Notes: generated by a model not told the origin, from the sequence alone. Counted from the stretch's first letter, positions 32,865 through 44,541 are shown. The stretch: 48,139 bases of DNA from Emmonsiellopsis sp. PD_33 (GCA_032988165.1 JANTQF010000266.1:1-48139), one strand, 5' to 3'. A program made the numbers and translations.

Positions 32865-33875
32865 GAATTTGGATGATTTATGACTATTCTTACGATTTTC
32901 TCCATTTAAAGCTCGTGAATTCTGTTTATTTTCATCTGTGGTTTGTTTATTTGGTGCGTTGGGTATAATTTCTGTCACATCGTTCTGGTCCTCCCTTCTT
33001 TGTTCTTTGTGGCGGGCATGTTTCATGGTTGTTTGGACATTAAGAAGGGCCTAATATTTTATAGCAGCGGGGCGTTTAAATCTCACTCTCTATTACACAA
33101 AATATGGGCTTCCTATCTATTACTATCAAATTCATTCCCCGCAGTCTCAGAACTGCGCAGCCGCAGAACTCCACATTTTACGCGGCCCTATGGACTTTGG
33201 GTCCTGCTCACCATGGTACGTTAACGCATATCACCAGATCGTGTCGAATCGTCAATGAAGTAAGAGCTAAAACAGTTATGTATGCTCTGATGCATTAGAA
33301 CGAGCTTTCTATGATTAGGGTACCCCTCCCTCTACAGGGGCTGAGGGCACAGATCAATGGTTTGGGGCAGGCTCTGAAGACATCAAAGCAAATTCTTCTA
33401 CAGTAATGTGTATTGGAATTGCAGAGGGTATATTGTACTCTTAATAGTAAAGAAAGGAGTCTTGTTGCCGAAGTGTTTTGATATTGCCCAAAAGGAGGTT
33501 AGGCTCACGTGACTCCGGCTTCTTGCTCGGAACCCGGCGAAACCAATGCGCCGGCTTTATCGCAACTGCCACTCTGGAGCTATCACCGACACAGCCTGAG
33601 ACTCCCTCCCTTCACCCCGTCTGGGTCTCCTCACACTTCTTTTTACATACCCCGTTTTCGCCTTGTCTCCCCTTGTCAATCTGTGAATGTCCCTAGCTTT
33701 TCCCTTCCAATCCCCCATTGAACGGTAACGATCGACGATATCCCTGAGCAACTTTTTTTTATTTTACCCATTTGGCGCGAACCCGGGTTTCGCGGGAACT
33801 GCATTCTTCCATTGGGATAGCTACAATATCCTTCCTGCAACTGGGGAAATCCGGGGCCCCGGCACTCAAAAAGTC
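32865..33875. other. Intergenic region between HAM1-like and DnaJ genes
   Basis: About 1 kb. It contains the HAM1-like 3' end and the DnaJ promoter, with one CACGTG palindrome at 33506-33511 (TCACGTGAC context), a possible bZIP/bHLH site. No gene seen. Confidence 0.5.
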
Positions 33876-35263
33876 ATGCTCGCGTTCCCCTTTCTCTTGG
33901 GGTTTTCTCTCCTCATCCTGCTCCCCGCCGTGCTATGCGCGGAGGACTACTATAAACTTTTGGGACTGGATAGGTCGGCGTCGGAGCGTGATATAAAGAA
34001 AGCGTACCGGACGCTAAGTAAAAAATTCCATCCGGATAAGAATCCGTATGTTACTCTGCTCTGGTTTTGCTGGGTTATTTTTGGGTTTTGCGACCTGCAT
34101 TTCTCCTACCCGTTGTTTTACAAGACCTATAATATTTTGGAAGGCCCTGAACTAATATTCGCTTTCTGTTATATTTTTCTAGAGGAAATGATTCGGCACA
34201 TCAAAAATTTGTCGACATAGCGGAGGCCTATGACGTTTTATCCACTGCCTCCACGAGGAAGATCTACGACCAGTATGGACATGAGGGACTAGAGCAACAT
34301 AAGCAGGGCGGAGGCCAGGGACACGATCCATTCGACCTATTCTCGCGATTTTTTGGAGGAAGTGGACACTTTGGCCATTCACCCGGCCAGCGCCGCGGCC
34401 CTGATATGGAAGTTCGCCTCTCGCTTTCGCTCAGAGATTTCTATACCGGACGGGAGGCGGAGTTTGAGATTGAGAAGCAGCAGATCTGCGATGCGTGTGA
34501 GGGGACGGGGTCTGAGGATGGCGAGGTGGAAACTTGCGACCAGTGTGGCGGAAGGGGCATGGTGATTAGGAAACACATGCTTGCCCCAGGAATCTTCCAG
34601 CAGGTTCAGATGGGCTGTGACCAGTGCGGAGGCCAGGGAAAGACGATACGACACCCATGTCCCGTGTGCCATGGACACCGCGTTGTGAAGAAGCCGGTAC
34701 CAATGTCTGCCACGATCGAACGGGGAATGCCCAAGGGAGCCAGATTGTCGTTTGAAAACGAAGCGGATGAAAGTCCCGACTGGGTTGCTGGAGATCTGCT
34801 TATAACCCTCGCAGAGAAGGAACCTGCAATGTTTGAAGACGAATCGGAACGGACTGACGGCATATTTTTCCGACGGAGAGATAATGACCTATTCTGGAGC
34901 GAGGTTCTCAGTCTTCGAGAGGCTTGGATGGGAGATTGGACGCGCAACATCACACATTTAGACGGCCACGTCGTCCAATTAGGTCGGAAAAGAGGTGAAG
35001 TAGTCCAGCCCTCTACCGTTGAAACGATCAAGGGTGAAGGCATGCCGATATGGCGCGATGGGCATATGCACGACCATAACCATGATGATGATGCGGAATT
35101 TGGCAATCTCTACGTCGAATATACCGTTGTGCTCCCGGATCAGATGGAGAAGGGGATGGAGAAGGACTTCTTCGCGCTATGGCAGAAGTGGAGGAATAAG
35201 AACGGAGTTGATCTGGGGAAGGATAGCGGCAGGCCGATCAACCCTTCCAAAGATGAATTGTAA
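33876..35263 (+). CDS. ER-lumenal DnaJ co-chaperone (Scj1-like) ending in KDEL
   Basis: A class I J-protein that works with the ER Hsp70 (BiP/Kar2) in folding and degradation of secretory proteins. Two exons (33876-34045, 34183-35263) give 416 residues. A signal peptide is clear: MLAFPFLLGFSLLILLPAVL, cleaved near Cys21/Ala22. The J domain follows (DYYKLLGLDRSASERDIKKA, HPD at 52-54), then a Gly/Phe/His-rich stretch (about 100-127). Next is a zinc region with four cysteine units CDACEGTG, CDQCGGRG, CDQCGGQG and CPVCHGHR (the last is divergent), then a C-terminal substrate-binding domain with a His/Asp-rich loop (HMHDHNHDDD). The C-terminus is KDEL, an ER-retrieval signal. All needed HPD and zinc residues are present. 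The intron lies just after the HPD motif, as is common in fungal homologues. Likely induced by the unfolded protein response, though I saw no proven element. Confidence 0.94.
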
Positions 35264-36496
35264 TTTAGACATTTGTGCATATTTAAGACATCTTTTTCAT
35301 ATTCGGTTCCCCTGTTTTCTATTTTATTCAGCTTCTTACCTCCTTGTCCGCTTTCCTCATTCCCGAGCTCATCCCCATCCATTTCTGATCGTGAATTTTT
35401 CCCAGCCGGTCCCCAGGACGTGTTGATGGACACTCATAAAGGGCGGTACATACTAATAGAATAGATATAGACATCTTTCTACCCTGTTGCTAATGCAATT
35501 GGATAGATAGTAACCCTCTCACCCACTGTCTTTCGGAATGACATGGCCATTCCAACGCCAACTATTATATTCCTACACGGAGTTTGATATATATTAATTA
35601 ACAGCAGCGCTAGCAAGTCGCGTCTAATCGCAGATAATGCGCCCCATTCGTTGCCCCCCTTGCCAGTTAGTTAGCCAGGTACCTGGATAGTTGAGGAATG
35701 TAAGGAGTATCAGCATGAAGGGGGCGGGAATATTTGAGGAGCAATCATGACATGGATGACACGATCCCTTTCGGACAAAATGTTGAATTCAGGCACCACT
35801 GCATGGGACTGGAGGGGTTTCAATTGAGGGTGATATTTTATAGACATACACTGATGCATCTCGAGCAGCATACGTACACATAACTCCCGAATAACTCCAA
35901 TCACCCCCTTTTTCGGGATGTAAAACGTCAAGTCACCTACAAATTCATCATGCACACACACACTTTTTTAAACTTTCCCATTTTTATTTTAGTTTTTGTT
36001 TTAAAACAAAAAGAAAGAAAAAAAGAAAGAATTCGAGCAGGCTCTTAGAAATAAAATTAAGAGGCTTAAGACAACAAGCCAGCGCCCATCATTATCATCA
36101 TCGTCCGGATTGAACGCCAACCAAATTCACCGTCAGTGGCTTTTCCCGCCGCCAGACACCATGAGAGCCATACCGATCCAGTAAACACCAAAAATTCCAC
36201 AGACCAGAAAAGGTTGAATATAAAAATACGCTCACAGAAACGAAGTCGCTCCTAGCTCTTCAAGAACCTAAACGACAAAAGAAATTGAGGGCTGGCAGGA
36301 CACGCCATAAAACTCGGTCTGCCAGATCAACCCCCTAAAATAAAAGGAAAGGAAGAGTCGCCTGCTCAATACCCACACGCTAAGCGCCCAATGACGCAGC
36401 CAAATAGATTTTGCTTAGGAGCTTTTCTCGGTGTGTTGACGGAACTCCCTCGAAACCAGCAGTAGGACAACATGTCGATATCGACTGTTACACATT
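35264..36496. other. Convergent intergenic region
   Basis: About 1.2 kb between the 3' ends of the DnaJ gene (+) and a small conserved gene (-). An A/G-rich tract with repeated AAAGAAAG lies at 36005-36030. No supported gene. Confidence 0.5.
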
Positions 36497-36928
36497 TCAA
36501 CTCCCCGTCGGATTCATCTTGAACACTGGCAGCGACGCCTTTTTGTCCGCCATCTCCAAATTATTGGAAATGCGGCTCCTCCGTCGCGCCTTCAGCCTGT
36601 GTTCCGTATCCATGAGTTTATTCTGCACCCACATCCGTACTTCATGGTCTGACTTTATATTCGCGCAATTGAGCAGTTCCGTCAGCGCGAGCTTGACCTG
36701 CTGATCCACCTCGTTGGATTTGTCGCAATTGTCGTCGACGAGAGTAGAGGATATGGAGGGATCATTGGGTTGCGGTGCGTGTGCTGATGGTGGCGTCGAG
36801 GAGTACCTTGTAAGTCCATGCGATGGGTAGGAAAATGCGCGCGATGGGGAGGCGTAGCGGCTTGGTGGTTGGGTGATGGAGTGGGACGCGGAGGCTGGGA
36901 GGGATTTGAGGTTTTTGGTGGATAGCAT
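36497..36928 (-). CDS. Small conserved protein of unknown function
   Basis: A single-exon frame of 143 residues. The first half is Ser/Pro/Tyr-rich and of low complexity (MLSTKNLKSLPASASHSITQ, then RYASPSRAFSYPSHGLTRYS), with few acidic residues up to about residue 50. The second half is predicted helical and looks like the conserved core: DQQVKLALTELLNCANIKSD followed by HEVRMWVQNKLMDTEHRLKA and a basic RRRSRIS. I recall similar proteins in Eurotiomycetes but know no function. The core could be a short dimerising helix pair. Neither a signal peptide nor a membrane span is evident, although the Arg/Ser-rich start could be read as a mitochondrial presequence. Codon choice and the fixed charge pattern of the core favour a real gene. 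Start is the first Met; an in-frame upstream Met was not seen. Confidence 0.65.
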   Translation of the reverse strand: MLSTKNLKSLPASASHSITQPPSRYASPSRAFSYPSHGLTRYSSTPPSAHAPQPNDPSISSTLVDDNCDKSNEVDQQVKLALTELLNCANIKSDHEVRMWVQNKLMDTEHRLKARRRSRISNNLEMADKKASLPVFKMNPTGS

Positions 36929-39227
36929 TTTATAGGCTGTTTCTACCTCGACAGATAGGGCTTTTTTTGTTCAAGGCGATTATGGGGGCGGCAATGACAA
37001 GCTCATTCGGCGAAGATGGAAGCTTGGCTAGGTATATGTGACGAATTCCGATGAATGTCCTATGACACTGGGTGCGTGCCAACGTATGGTTGACTGAAGA
37101 TTCAAAGGGGTGCTCAAGGGCACGGCGTGCAAGCTCATCGAATGTGTGGGACGAATAGCCGCTGTATATAACGGCCAGGATAGATCCAATGCAGATGGGG
37201 ATAGAGCGGAGGGCATTCGGAGGAAAAAGATCAAAGGGCGGGGGGGAGGATTATTTATTAAAAGGAGACGATCCAGAATTATTCTTTATTAATGGATCTG
37301 ATATTGGGAGTGGGTAACGGTGACGACGGGTTTTCAATTCAAGGTAGGGAGCGGTGATGTAATCGACGCCGATTTGATCGAAACAAGCCTTGGGTATGAG
37401 AGCAAAAAAGGCCTGGAACCACTCGGCAAAGATATTGATAAAGTAACGATTGTTGCTTATTTTAGAGTTAGTTCCCAAGGAATGCCATCCAGAGTGGCCA
37501 AAAGGAACTTCTTTGGACCGCGAAATGATTATCCTGCTCTGTAATTCCATTCTCCGAGGTTTTTCTGGGCTTTTTATTAATTCTTCCTGTGAGTTTAATA
37601 ATAAAATGGCAAGGGGAAAGAGCCAACAGCAACCTTGCGAGAGAGAAACTACGACCTCCCCCCGCTGATAACCTTCCCCCCTGGTCGCATAGCTGGCGTC
37701 ATCACGGTTTCACTAGTGGTTCTGATTGGCGTGTTCTAGCGCGAGCAAGAATGGGGCCATGTGGAGCTGTTTTCGCAAGGTCTTGATGATTCTCGTCTTG
37801 ACTTGGCGCAAATCCTAATATCAAAGGCCCCAGAAGATTCGTATGCAAATTCCATCCAGGAAAAATACTCCATAGAAAATCATCCACGTTTGTTTGAGCC
37901 GGCCTGTCATCGAATTTGCCAAAAGTGTGCAGAAAGTGGTCGAAAGGATCCAGACTTGGTGTTTCTATCCTGGACAAAAGCTAAAAATCGATTTTTGTTG
38001 GTTCCGATTGCTCTTTCTCCCCCGGCAAGGTTTTCGGATGACATAAATAGAAAATCTTAAGCAAGTCAATGGTGCCCAGTTTAAAAAAAAGATTGAAAAA
38101 GCGTTCTTCCGAGGATCGAGTCGTCGTCGCATACCGGATATTATGGATGTTGAAATGTTTCATGATCGACGATAGCATGTTTGAAATTTGTAGCAGTGGG
38201 AATCATCGTCCGGGGTGATCTGCGAGAAAATACCAGGGTGAATTGGAATTGCCCGCGGGTACGGGACGGCGGTTCCCGGATGGGGCAGAACAAAGAGACT
38301 GCGCTATGCGATAAGTTGATAAGATATGCAGACTTCAATTTAATTTTTAATTTGGATTCTCTTTTTTCCATTGGTTTCTGTCAGGGAATTCTCGAAAGAG
38401 ACTCGAGTTGAGGTCTTTGTCGGATCTTTGGATTACGCCTCCGTTGCAATGTAGATCGGATGATTGGCGGGAAACTGCTCCTGTGATGAACTCGGAACCT
38501 AGCCTCCGCTATCAAAGGGGATAAAAAGCGTTGCATATCGATGTCCCTGGTGGTGATGGTCACCTAGGTGTTTCAAAACATAACATTCCCTGCGACATGG
38601 CGAAACTCTGAGCTCAACTGGAGAATGCGATTTTCTCTGAGAGGCCCTCTTCCTCTGAAGACACCCTATCCAGATTAAGGGGAGTTCACATTGAGGGTTA
38701 GAATCTGAGAAACGGGAGGGGCGTATTGTATCAGTAGTAGAGAGAAAGTGTCGGATGGATGATGTCCTTTCTTATCCGCATGAATGGTAGCACAGAGGAG
38801 AACACCCTTGAGATAAGCAGGGAGTTTCTGCAATTTGGCCAAGCTACGCGTCCACCCGGTGGGAGGTCCGATATAAAACAGCTTAGGATCCGGGAATATA
38901 TTCGCGTCTCTTGTCTGAAGAAAGCGGGCTGGCTTGGCGGCGCCTGAAGAAAATAGCCGAAGAAGGCGCGACAGGCGCAGATGCAAATTATGCAAACCCA
39001 TTAAACGCCAGACATGGCAATTTCTTCACCGCCTTTGATATCGTCAAATTTGTATCGCAGGGCTTGGAGATCGCATTGAATTTTGGATAGCTTCCGAGTC
39101 TTTACCAGCCAGTTTTGCCTGTCTTTTCAGAATCATATTTGCTAGGCTCCAATCAATCGTCTCCCGATTACGCCGGCTTATACCTATCCTTTGTTACGCT
39201 TTATCCCTCTCTGAACAACCAGCCAAA
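36929..39227. other. Gene-poor stretch upstream of IMP3
   Basis: About 2.3 kb between divergent genes. Frames up to 108 codons overlap on both strands around 37.3-38.1 and 38.7-39.0 kb with no family resemblance. CpG content is ordinary, so this is not like the relic at 28.5-29.4 kb. Both flanking promoters must lie here. Confidence 0.5.
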
Positions 39228-39995
39228 ATGGTCCGCAAATTGAAGCATCACGAACAAAAGTAAGCACCCTGCGCATATGCTACTACCAAGGAAATATACA
39301 CGTCTTCCAGGTCAGTTGCTAACACCAGCTGCTCCCCTCCAGACTCCTCCGCAAGGTCGACCTATACACCTACAAATCCGATGCCGGTCACCGCGAAGCC
39401 TCCGTCCGCCAACGCTACCACCTCCAGCACCCTCTCGACTACCAAAAATACAATGCCCTGTGCGGTTCCCTCCGCCAGCTAGCGCATAAGCTTTCTGCCC
39501 TTGACCCAGAAGATCCCGTGCGCAAGGAGATTGAAAGCCAGATGCTGGAGAAACTATGGGCGACGGGGATTCTGAAGCAGAATCGCGAACAAGGGGCCGG
39601 ACTCAGTCGGGTGGAGAGAGAGGTTACGGTCAGCGCGTTTGCGAGGAGGAGGTTGGGCGTCATTATGGTTCGGATGGGGATGGTTGAGAACGTTCCTGCT
39701 GTGAGTTTTGAACCCAGTGATATTTTTGGGGCCAATGGCGATTGATGGACAGAACTGTGGTTTTGAGTATTAATAATTGGCCACGATATGATCTATTGCT
39801 AACATCGACCGACCTGTCCAGGCTATCAAATTCATCGAACAAGGCCACGTTCGCGTCGGCACGGAGGTGGTCACCGATCCCGCTTTCCTCGTTAACAGAA
39901 ATCTTGAAGATTTTGTTACGTGGGTCGACTCGAGTAAGATTAAGAGGAATATCCTGCAATATCGTGAGAAGCTGGATGATTTCGATCTTCTGTAA
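39228..39995 (+). CDS. IMP3: U3 snoRNP protein IMP3
   Basis: IMP3 acts in the nucleolus in the SSU processome, helping U3 snoRNA pair with pre-18S rRNA. Three exons (39228-39259, 39343-39700, 39822-39995) give 187 residues, close to the usual ~183. It starts MVRKLKHHEQKLLRKVDLYT, the very conserved family opening. The centre is RQRYHLQHPLDYQKYNALCG. An S4 RNA-binding domain spans about residues 106-165 (FARRRLGVIMVRMGMVENVP joined to AIKFIEQGHVRVGTEVVTDP). The C-terminus is FVTWVDSSKIKRNI followed by YREKLDDFDLL. The first exon has only 32 coding bases, a short first exon typical of fungal ribosome-biogenesis genes. The exon 2/3 intron is 121 bp, longer than its neighbours. Identity is firm; there is no sign of damage. 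Confidence 0.96.
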
Positions 39996-41018
39996 AGGAA
40001 AGAATTCACGGGCAAATTAGGAAAACCCGTTGTCTGTTTTTTTGCATCATTGGCGTTCGGGAATTGGGAATGGGAAAAGTTGCGCTGGCTAGGCGATCCT
40101 GTTGAAGAAGGGATGCCTGTCTCTTTTGTTCTTTTTTTTGTTCTGGCTAGATGGGAAGTCCATATATACCCCCATTGGTTTTCTGCATGCTTTACGACCT
40201 TTCTAATAGCACATGTATCCCCTACATATCTTTTATCTTGGGTTGCTTGCCTTTCTAGAAGGCGCCACCCATCGGGTCTTTCTTGAGACCTTTGGTACCT
40301 ATATAAATGATCCATTGGAATCTTAATATTAGTACCATAAAAGTGGCGCCTCTTTTTCTCCTATCACCAGTGCTTGAGTCGGATCTTGTCGGTATAAAAA
40401 TAGCTCGAAGAAGCTTCCATGCTTGGTCGCCCCTTATTTAGACCACCCGCTAAAAATAACCTTATTTCAACCCCTTATCCATCCACCCCCAGACACTCAC
40501 CGCGACAACGGATAGAAAGATTGTCCTGAAAAGACGAGGCCTGAAGCTGATGAAAAAAGAATACAAAAAAAAATCGTCAAAAAAAAAAACATACGAAAGC
40601 CCGGATTCGCTGGTGGTCACCCACCCAACTACTAACAGGCCGGCGAGTGGCTTGAGTACGGCTGAGCGGACGGGAAGCCCTATTTTCCACTCCCTATGTT
40701 CGTATGTGCTTAGTATATATTTGAGACGATCTATAACTAGCAGTTTAGATCTATGTGGATGGAAGGAAAGCACTGCCCTACGGAGTCGAACGCGCAATCT
40801 AGATACATCTACTGGTTGAAATGACCCCCCATCGGGTGCATCCTGTGCGCCCTGCGGTCAATATGCAGATAATCTGGGGTTTTCAGACGGTGTGCTCTAG
40901 CAGGTGACCATGGCTATATCTCATTATCAACATTTTGAATGCTAAAAGAAACGGAAAATGGAAAACTATTTTGGCAGATGTACTTAACAGTTATTAGAGG
41001 ACTAGTCTACCTGGTTAT
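39996..41018. other. Convergent intergenic region between IMP3 and the kinase
   Basis: About 1 kb, holding the 3' ends of both genes. A-rich runs occur near 40565-40590. A GTTCGACTCC sequence on the minus strand near 40780 looks like a tRNA B box but lacks the rest of a tRNA (see rejected list). Confidence 0.5.
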
Positions 41019-41059
41019 TTAGTCATGGATCCTGTTATTTAGCCATGGATCCTTGAGCA
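41019..41059. repeat. 20-bp tandem duplication across the kinase stop codon
   Basis: On the plus strand, GGTTATTTAGTCATGGATCC is followed at once by TGTTATTTAGCCATGGATCC: two copies differing at two positions. The unit is not a multiple of three, so the two copies are read in different frames of the kinase: one as DPWLNN, the other as RIHD then stop. Confidence 0.85.
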
Positions 41060-42605
41060 GTTCCTTTGCTGTTTTTCTATCTTCTGGTCGCCATTGAAGC
41101 ATCCCCCTCATGAAAGCTAAAAACATTGCTTTATTTCTCCCCTCGAGAAACTCTTCTGACGCTTCCAAACTTGCTTGTTGCGGTATCTCTACGTCAGCTT
41201 TCCACTGCCCTGTGAAAGATGTTCTATCAGCCTACCGCATTTGCTAGGTACTTTCAGGAAAATCGGATGATACATACCGTCTTCAGTAAAAAATTCAGGG
41301 CTTCGTTTTCCACGCTTGAGCATATCCAAGGGGGGTGGCCCCAGAATGCCAATTACCTCAGCAAGATGGGCACGGGTGGAATACCCCTCCCCATCAGGAT
41401 CGTCGCCGTGGAACATGTGCTTGTCCTCAAACAGGTCCCAGACCTGATTTTTCCCCCACTCGTTAATATAAAGAGAAATAACAGGATAAAGTGGGAGAAT
41501 ACATAGGGAAAACATACCATGACGCCAACATTCCATATATCAATTGGGTAGCTCCATTCAGTTTTCAACATCACCTCTGGTGATCTGTAAAAATTTGGTT
41601 GTGCATCATGATTTCTCTTCTCGTCTCCTCGCACAGCTGAACCGAAATCACTCAGGACTGCCCGCCCGAATCTCTTTGGCCGTCCGAACCGTCGGGAAGC
41701 ATACACTAGTTTACCATCGATAAATTTTCGCGGTGAAGGGTTCTCCATTTCAGCTTCAGTAAAGTTTTCAAGGATCGCTTCGTCCTCTATTTCTTGAAGA
41801 ATGTTATCGCCCTTGATGTCTGATTAGGCTACGGATTAGCGTTCGTACCTTGTAAGAGAATTGAGTCCTACCTACCTGTATGGACAAGCTTGCACTTAGT
41901 ATGTAGGTAGTCAAGTGCAAGAAAAATTTGCGCAAGACCACCCTTGAGTAGATCTTCAGTAAATCGATGGCTGGGGTTACGATCGAGTATATCCCTGAAA
42001 CTATCCCACATGGGTTTCTGGACAAGACAATGATGGTCACCTCCGGGACGAGGTATGGTGATCACATCCAGCGCCGTTCGCACATGGGCATAACCAGGAT
42101 GCGATGGATCTCCTTGGATTAGACGCATATGATTCTGAAATTCTTCCCAGGTACTTTCATCGCGCGTATATACTTTCAGAGTCACATATCGATGATCCCT
42201 GGTTGCGTTAGCTTGTCCTAGTTGAATATAAAGGGAGCTGACCTACTCAAGATCACGAGCGAGCCATACGGTGGAGGTAACTCCAAATCCCAGCTTGCCA
42301 ATGATCTGGTACTTAGAATCAAAGACATCACCAATATTAACGGGGTAATATTGCCCATCCTTGAACTTCTCGAATCGTTCCTCCTCAAACTTAGGCTCAG
42401 CGACTGTCTCGAAGCCGCTGGCCGGAAAACGCCTGGGAGGGGAGGGAGTTCTTTGAATGCTGGTACCAGCTGATCTCAGGGGAGAGGCCATGATGAGGGC
42501 ACGGAGGAGTGGTATGTCTGGGCGAAGCCGAGGAAGAATGTGGAGGGTCCAAAGAAGTATTGATCCAAGCCTTCGAGCCCGGGGTTTCGTACTCAGTAGC
42601 AACAT
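41019..42605 (-). CDS. SRPK-like serine/threonine protein kinase
   Basis: A CMGC-group kinase of the SRPK kind, which phosphorylates Arg/Ser-rich proteins such as splicing factors; the true substrate here is unknown. Five exons (42247-42605, 41876-42198, 41518-41819, 41278-41443, 41019-41209) join to 446 residues; a start at 42491 (MASPLRSAGTSIQRTPSPPR) gives 408 and is more typical, the upstream 38 residues being hydrophobic and basic. Numbering from 42491: glycine loop GKLGFGVTSTVWLA (about 65-78), invariant Lys in VTLKVYT (about 90), catalytic loop VHTDIKGDNIL (about 187-197), DFGSAV (about 247-252), and RSPEVMLKTEWSYPIDIWNV. The HTDIK form of the catalytic loop is characteristic of SRPKs. 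The last residues (LLKDPWLNNRIHD) cross a 20-bp tandem duplication that includes the stop. Confidence 0.88.
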
Positions 42606-43053
42606 AATACCAGGAAATTCGAAGTTGAGGTTGGGATGGGTAGGATTAGGAAGGACTGAGTTTGTGGATTAGGTTTAAGAAGCAGCAACGGACCAAGGCG
42701 GCAAGGGGATGGAAAGACAGATATGACATCATTACGAAAATATCAGGGGTTGATCTGATAGAATGTATATCCTAGCGGGGGATGCTGTCCGGGTGAATGT
42801 ATATTTATTTAGGCTTAGCTAGCTATTCATGCCTATAAAATCAATAGAATATCTACCTCACAAAGTATCGATTGATATTAGATAGTAACTACTCGAGATA
42901 TGGAGCCGCCAAAAAAAGAATGGTATCAGCTAGACTGTGATGCAACGCAATGCAATGCTGGAATATAATGGGTATCTCTGAAAAACCTGCCAAAAACCAT
43001 GTAAACAAGGCAGAAGAAAAAAACAGAAGAAAACAATGTGTAGAAACATAAGT
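42606..43053. other. Intergenic region
   Basis: About 0.45 kb between the kinase start and the 3' end of the Ser-rich gene, both on the minus strand. AT-rich; no gene seen. Confidence 0.6.
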
Positions 43054-44541
43054 CTATCGTGAAGTCGTTTTCCGTGTAGTAATGCCCAAATAACGCCATT
43101 TATCCCCTGGCCCCTTCCCGCTAGTGCCGCTGCCCTTGAGCTTCCCGATACCCGGACTAGAAGGCGGCGAAACACTAGTCTCCGTCCACTTCCATTTCAA
43201 TTTAGGTGTTTGTTGGGTCTTTCTATTGGCGTTCGGTGTCGCTGCGCTTTTCTCAACGCCACCATCGTTATCATCATCATCGTCGTCGTCAGGGACATCC
43301 ATTCTAAACCGCCGAACACTACCCTCATAGGTTCCCTTGCCAGTCTTGCCTTCCTCGAAAAATGGCGTCCTGCTCTCAGACTGGCCCCAGCTCGGGGCAA
43401 ATCTCCGCCACATACCTCGTACACCACGGCTTGAACGGTCTATTTTTTCATACTCGCGGCGCCGTGTCGATGGGGATGTCCAATCTATGACGGTTGTTGG
43501 GATGGGTTTGTATTCTTGCGGCTCGTCGGTTTGTAGATCGCCCTGGGATAGGGAATTTCGGAGGACTGGGTCCCAGTTGCCATGCTGATATTGGGTTTCG
43601 GGGGAGGGATGTGTGCTGAATTCGGCGGGGGAGGTGGGAGATTGGGGAGATTGTAGTAGTGGGGAGATGGAAGGAGATACTGCTGCGAATGTCTTGCTGT
43701 TTTGGAGGAACCCAATTCTGTTGATGGATATGTTGTGTACTGGGGCAGTATAGGATCGGTTAAGTTTTCTTGTCTGAAGGGGTGTTTGCTTCGAATCATT
43801 TTGTGCGTTCGCTGACGAAGTGCTTGTCTCGACCTTGCCGTTCTCGAACAACCGGCAACTATCTCGATGAAGGGATACGAGGTCCCGAGTGCGTCGTCGA
43901 TGGTTCGAGGACCCATCTCCCTTTTGTAGGGTAGGGGAGTGGATCTGACCGTAAGCTCCAGACATAGCGGTATGACGTTTGGACGATCTCCGGCGGCTCG
44001 AAGAGGATGATCTTGATGGGATATCTTGAGACGATGAACGATATCTGGTTGTAGAACAAGATGATGTTCTGGAGCGACTGGAAACTGGCTTGGATTCCTT
44101 GTAGCTATGTTTCCGTGAATGCGAAGAAGCATGAGATACGGCAGATGAATCGGCCGTACTCCTAACTAGGGATCGTGAATCGTCAGGACCAACTTCATCA
44201 CTCGTCGTAGAAAATGTTGAGCCCGGTGTTAGTGGCACAAGGTCTGATATCGTTGGAGAAGCGCTGCGCTGCATGTTGACTTCGGTAACTTCGATAGCCG
44301 TATAGTAGGTTTTGGCATCAGAACTAATGCTGAAACAAGGTGACGCTGCTCTTGGGATGCTAGTGAACTGCGCGGACACAGAGGTATCGTCGATAGATTT
44401 GAGGTCGTCATTACTTTGAGGAATGGACGGAACGTAGAGAAAGGGAGAGGTGACCTTTGTCTCGCGCATGTGTATGGATGGCAGTTGACGATGTCGAAGG
44501 AATATGCCGTCACTTGTCTCCTGACATGTGAAAGTAGCCAT
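43054..44541 (-). CDS. Serine-rich conserved fungal protein of unknown function
   Basis: A single-exon frame of 495 residues starting MATFTCQETSDGIFLRHRQL. It is largely disordered: Ser/Thr make up a large share, with SR-type runs at about 140-200 (SSRSRTSSCSTTRYRSSSQD, then PSRSSSSSRRRSSKRH). An ordered block at about 355-400 (IPTTVIDWTSPSTRRREYEK, IDRSSRGVRGMWRRFAPSWG) resembles a motif I recall in a family of filamentous-fungal proteins with no assigned role. An acidic run of seven Asp (about residue 425) is written by GAC/GAT repeats, followed by a basic C-terminal tail. The neighbouring kinase is SRPK-like, and this protein has the Arg/Ser dipeptides such kinases favour, but adjacency is only suggestive. 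No signal peptide or membrane span. Function cannot be stated. Confidence 0.8.
   Translation of the reverse strand: MATFTCQETSDGIFLRHRQLPSIHMRETKVTSPFLYVPSIPQSNDDLKSIDDTSVSAQFTSIPRAASPCFSISSDAKTYYTAIEVTEVNMQRSASPTISDLVPLTPGSTFSTTSDEVGPDDSRSLVRSTADSSAVSHASSHSRKHSYKESKPVSSRSRTSSCSTTRYRSSSQDIPSRSSSSSRRRSSKRHTAMSGAYGQIHSPTLQKGDGSSNHRRRTRDLVSLHRDSCRLFENGKVETSTSSANAQNDSKQTPLQTRKLNRSYTAPVHNISINRIGFLQNSKTFAAVSPSISPLLQSPQSPTSPAEFSTHPSPETQYQHGNWDPVLRNSLSQGDLQTDEPQEYKPIPTTVIDWTSPSTRRREYEKIDRSSRGVRGMWRRFAPSWGQSESRTPFFEEGKTGKGTYEGSVRRFRMDVPDDDDDDDNDGGVEKSAATPNANRKTQQTPKLKWKWTETSVSPPSSPGIGKLKGSGTSGKGPGDKWRYLGITTRKTTSR

Noticed and set aside
40760..40830. Minus-strand GTTCGACTCC resembling a tRNA B box
   Set aside because: No complementary acceptor stem, D arm or anticodon arm could be drawn upstream.
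43485..44132. 215-codon minus-strand frame inside the Ser-rich gene
   Set aside because: Alternative frame of the 495-residue protein; no splice signals or family resemblance.
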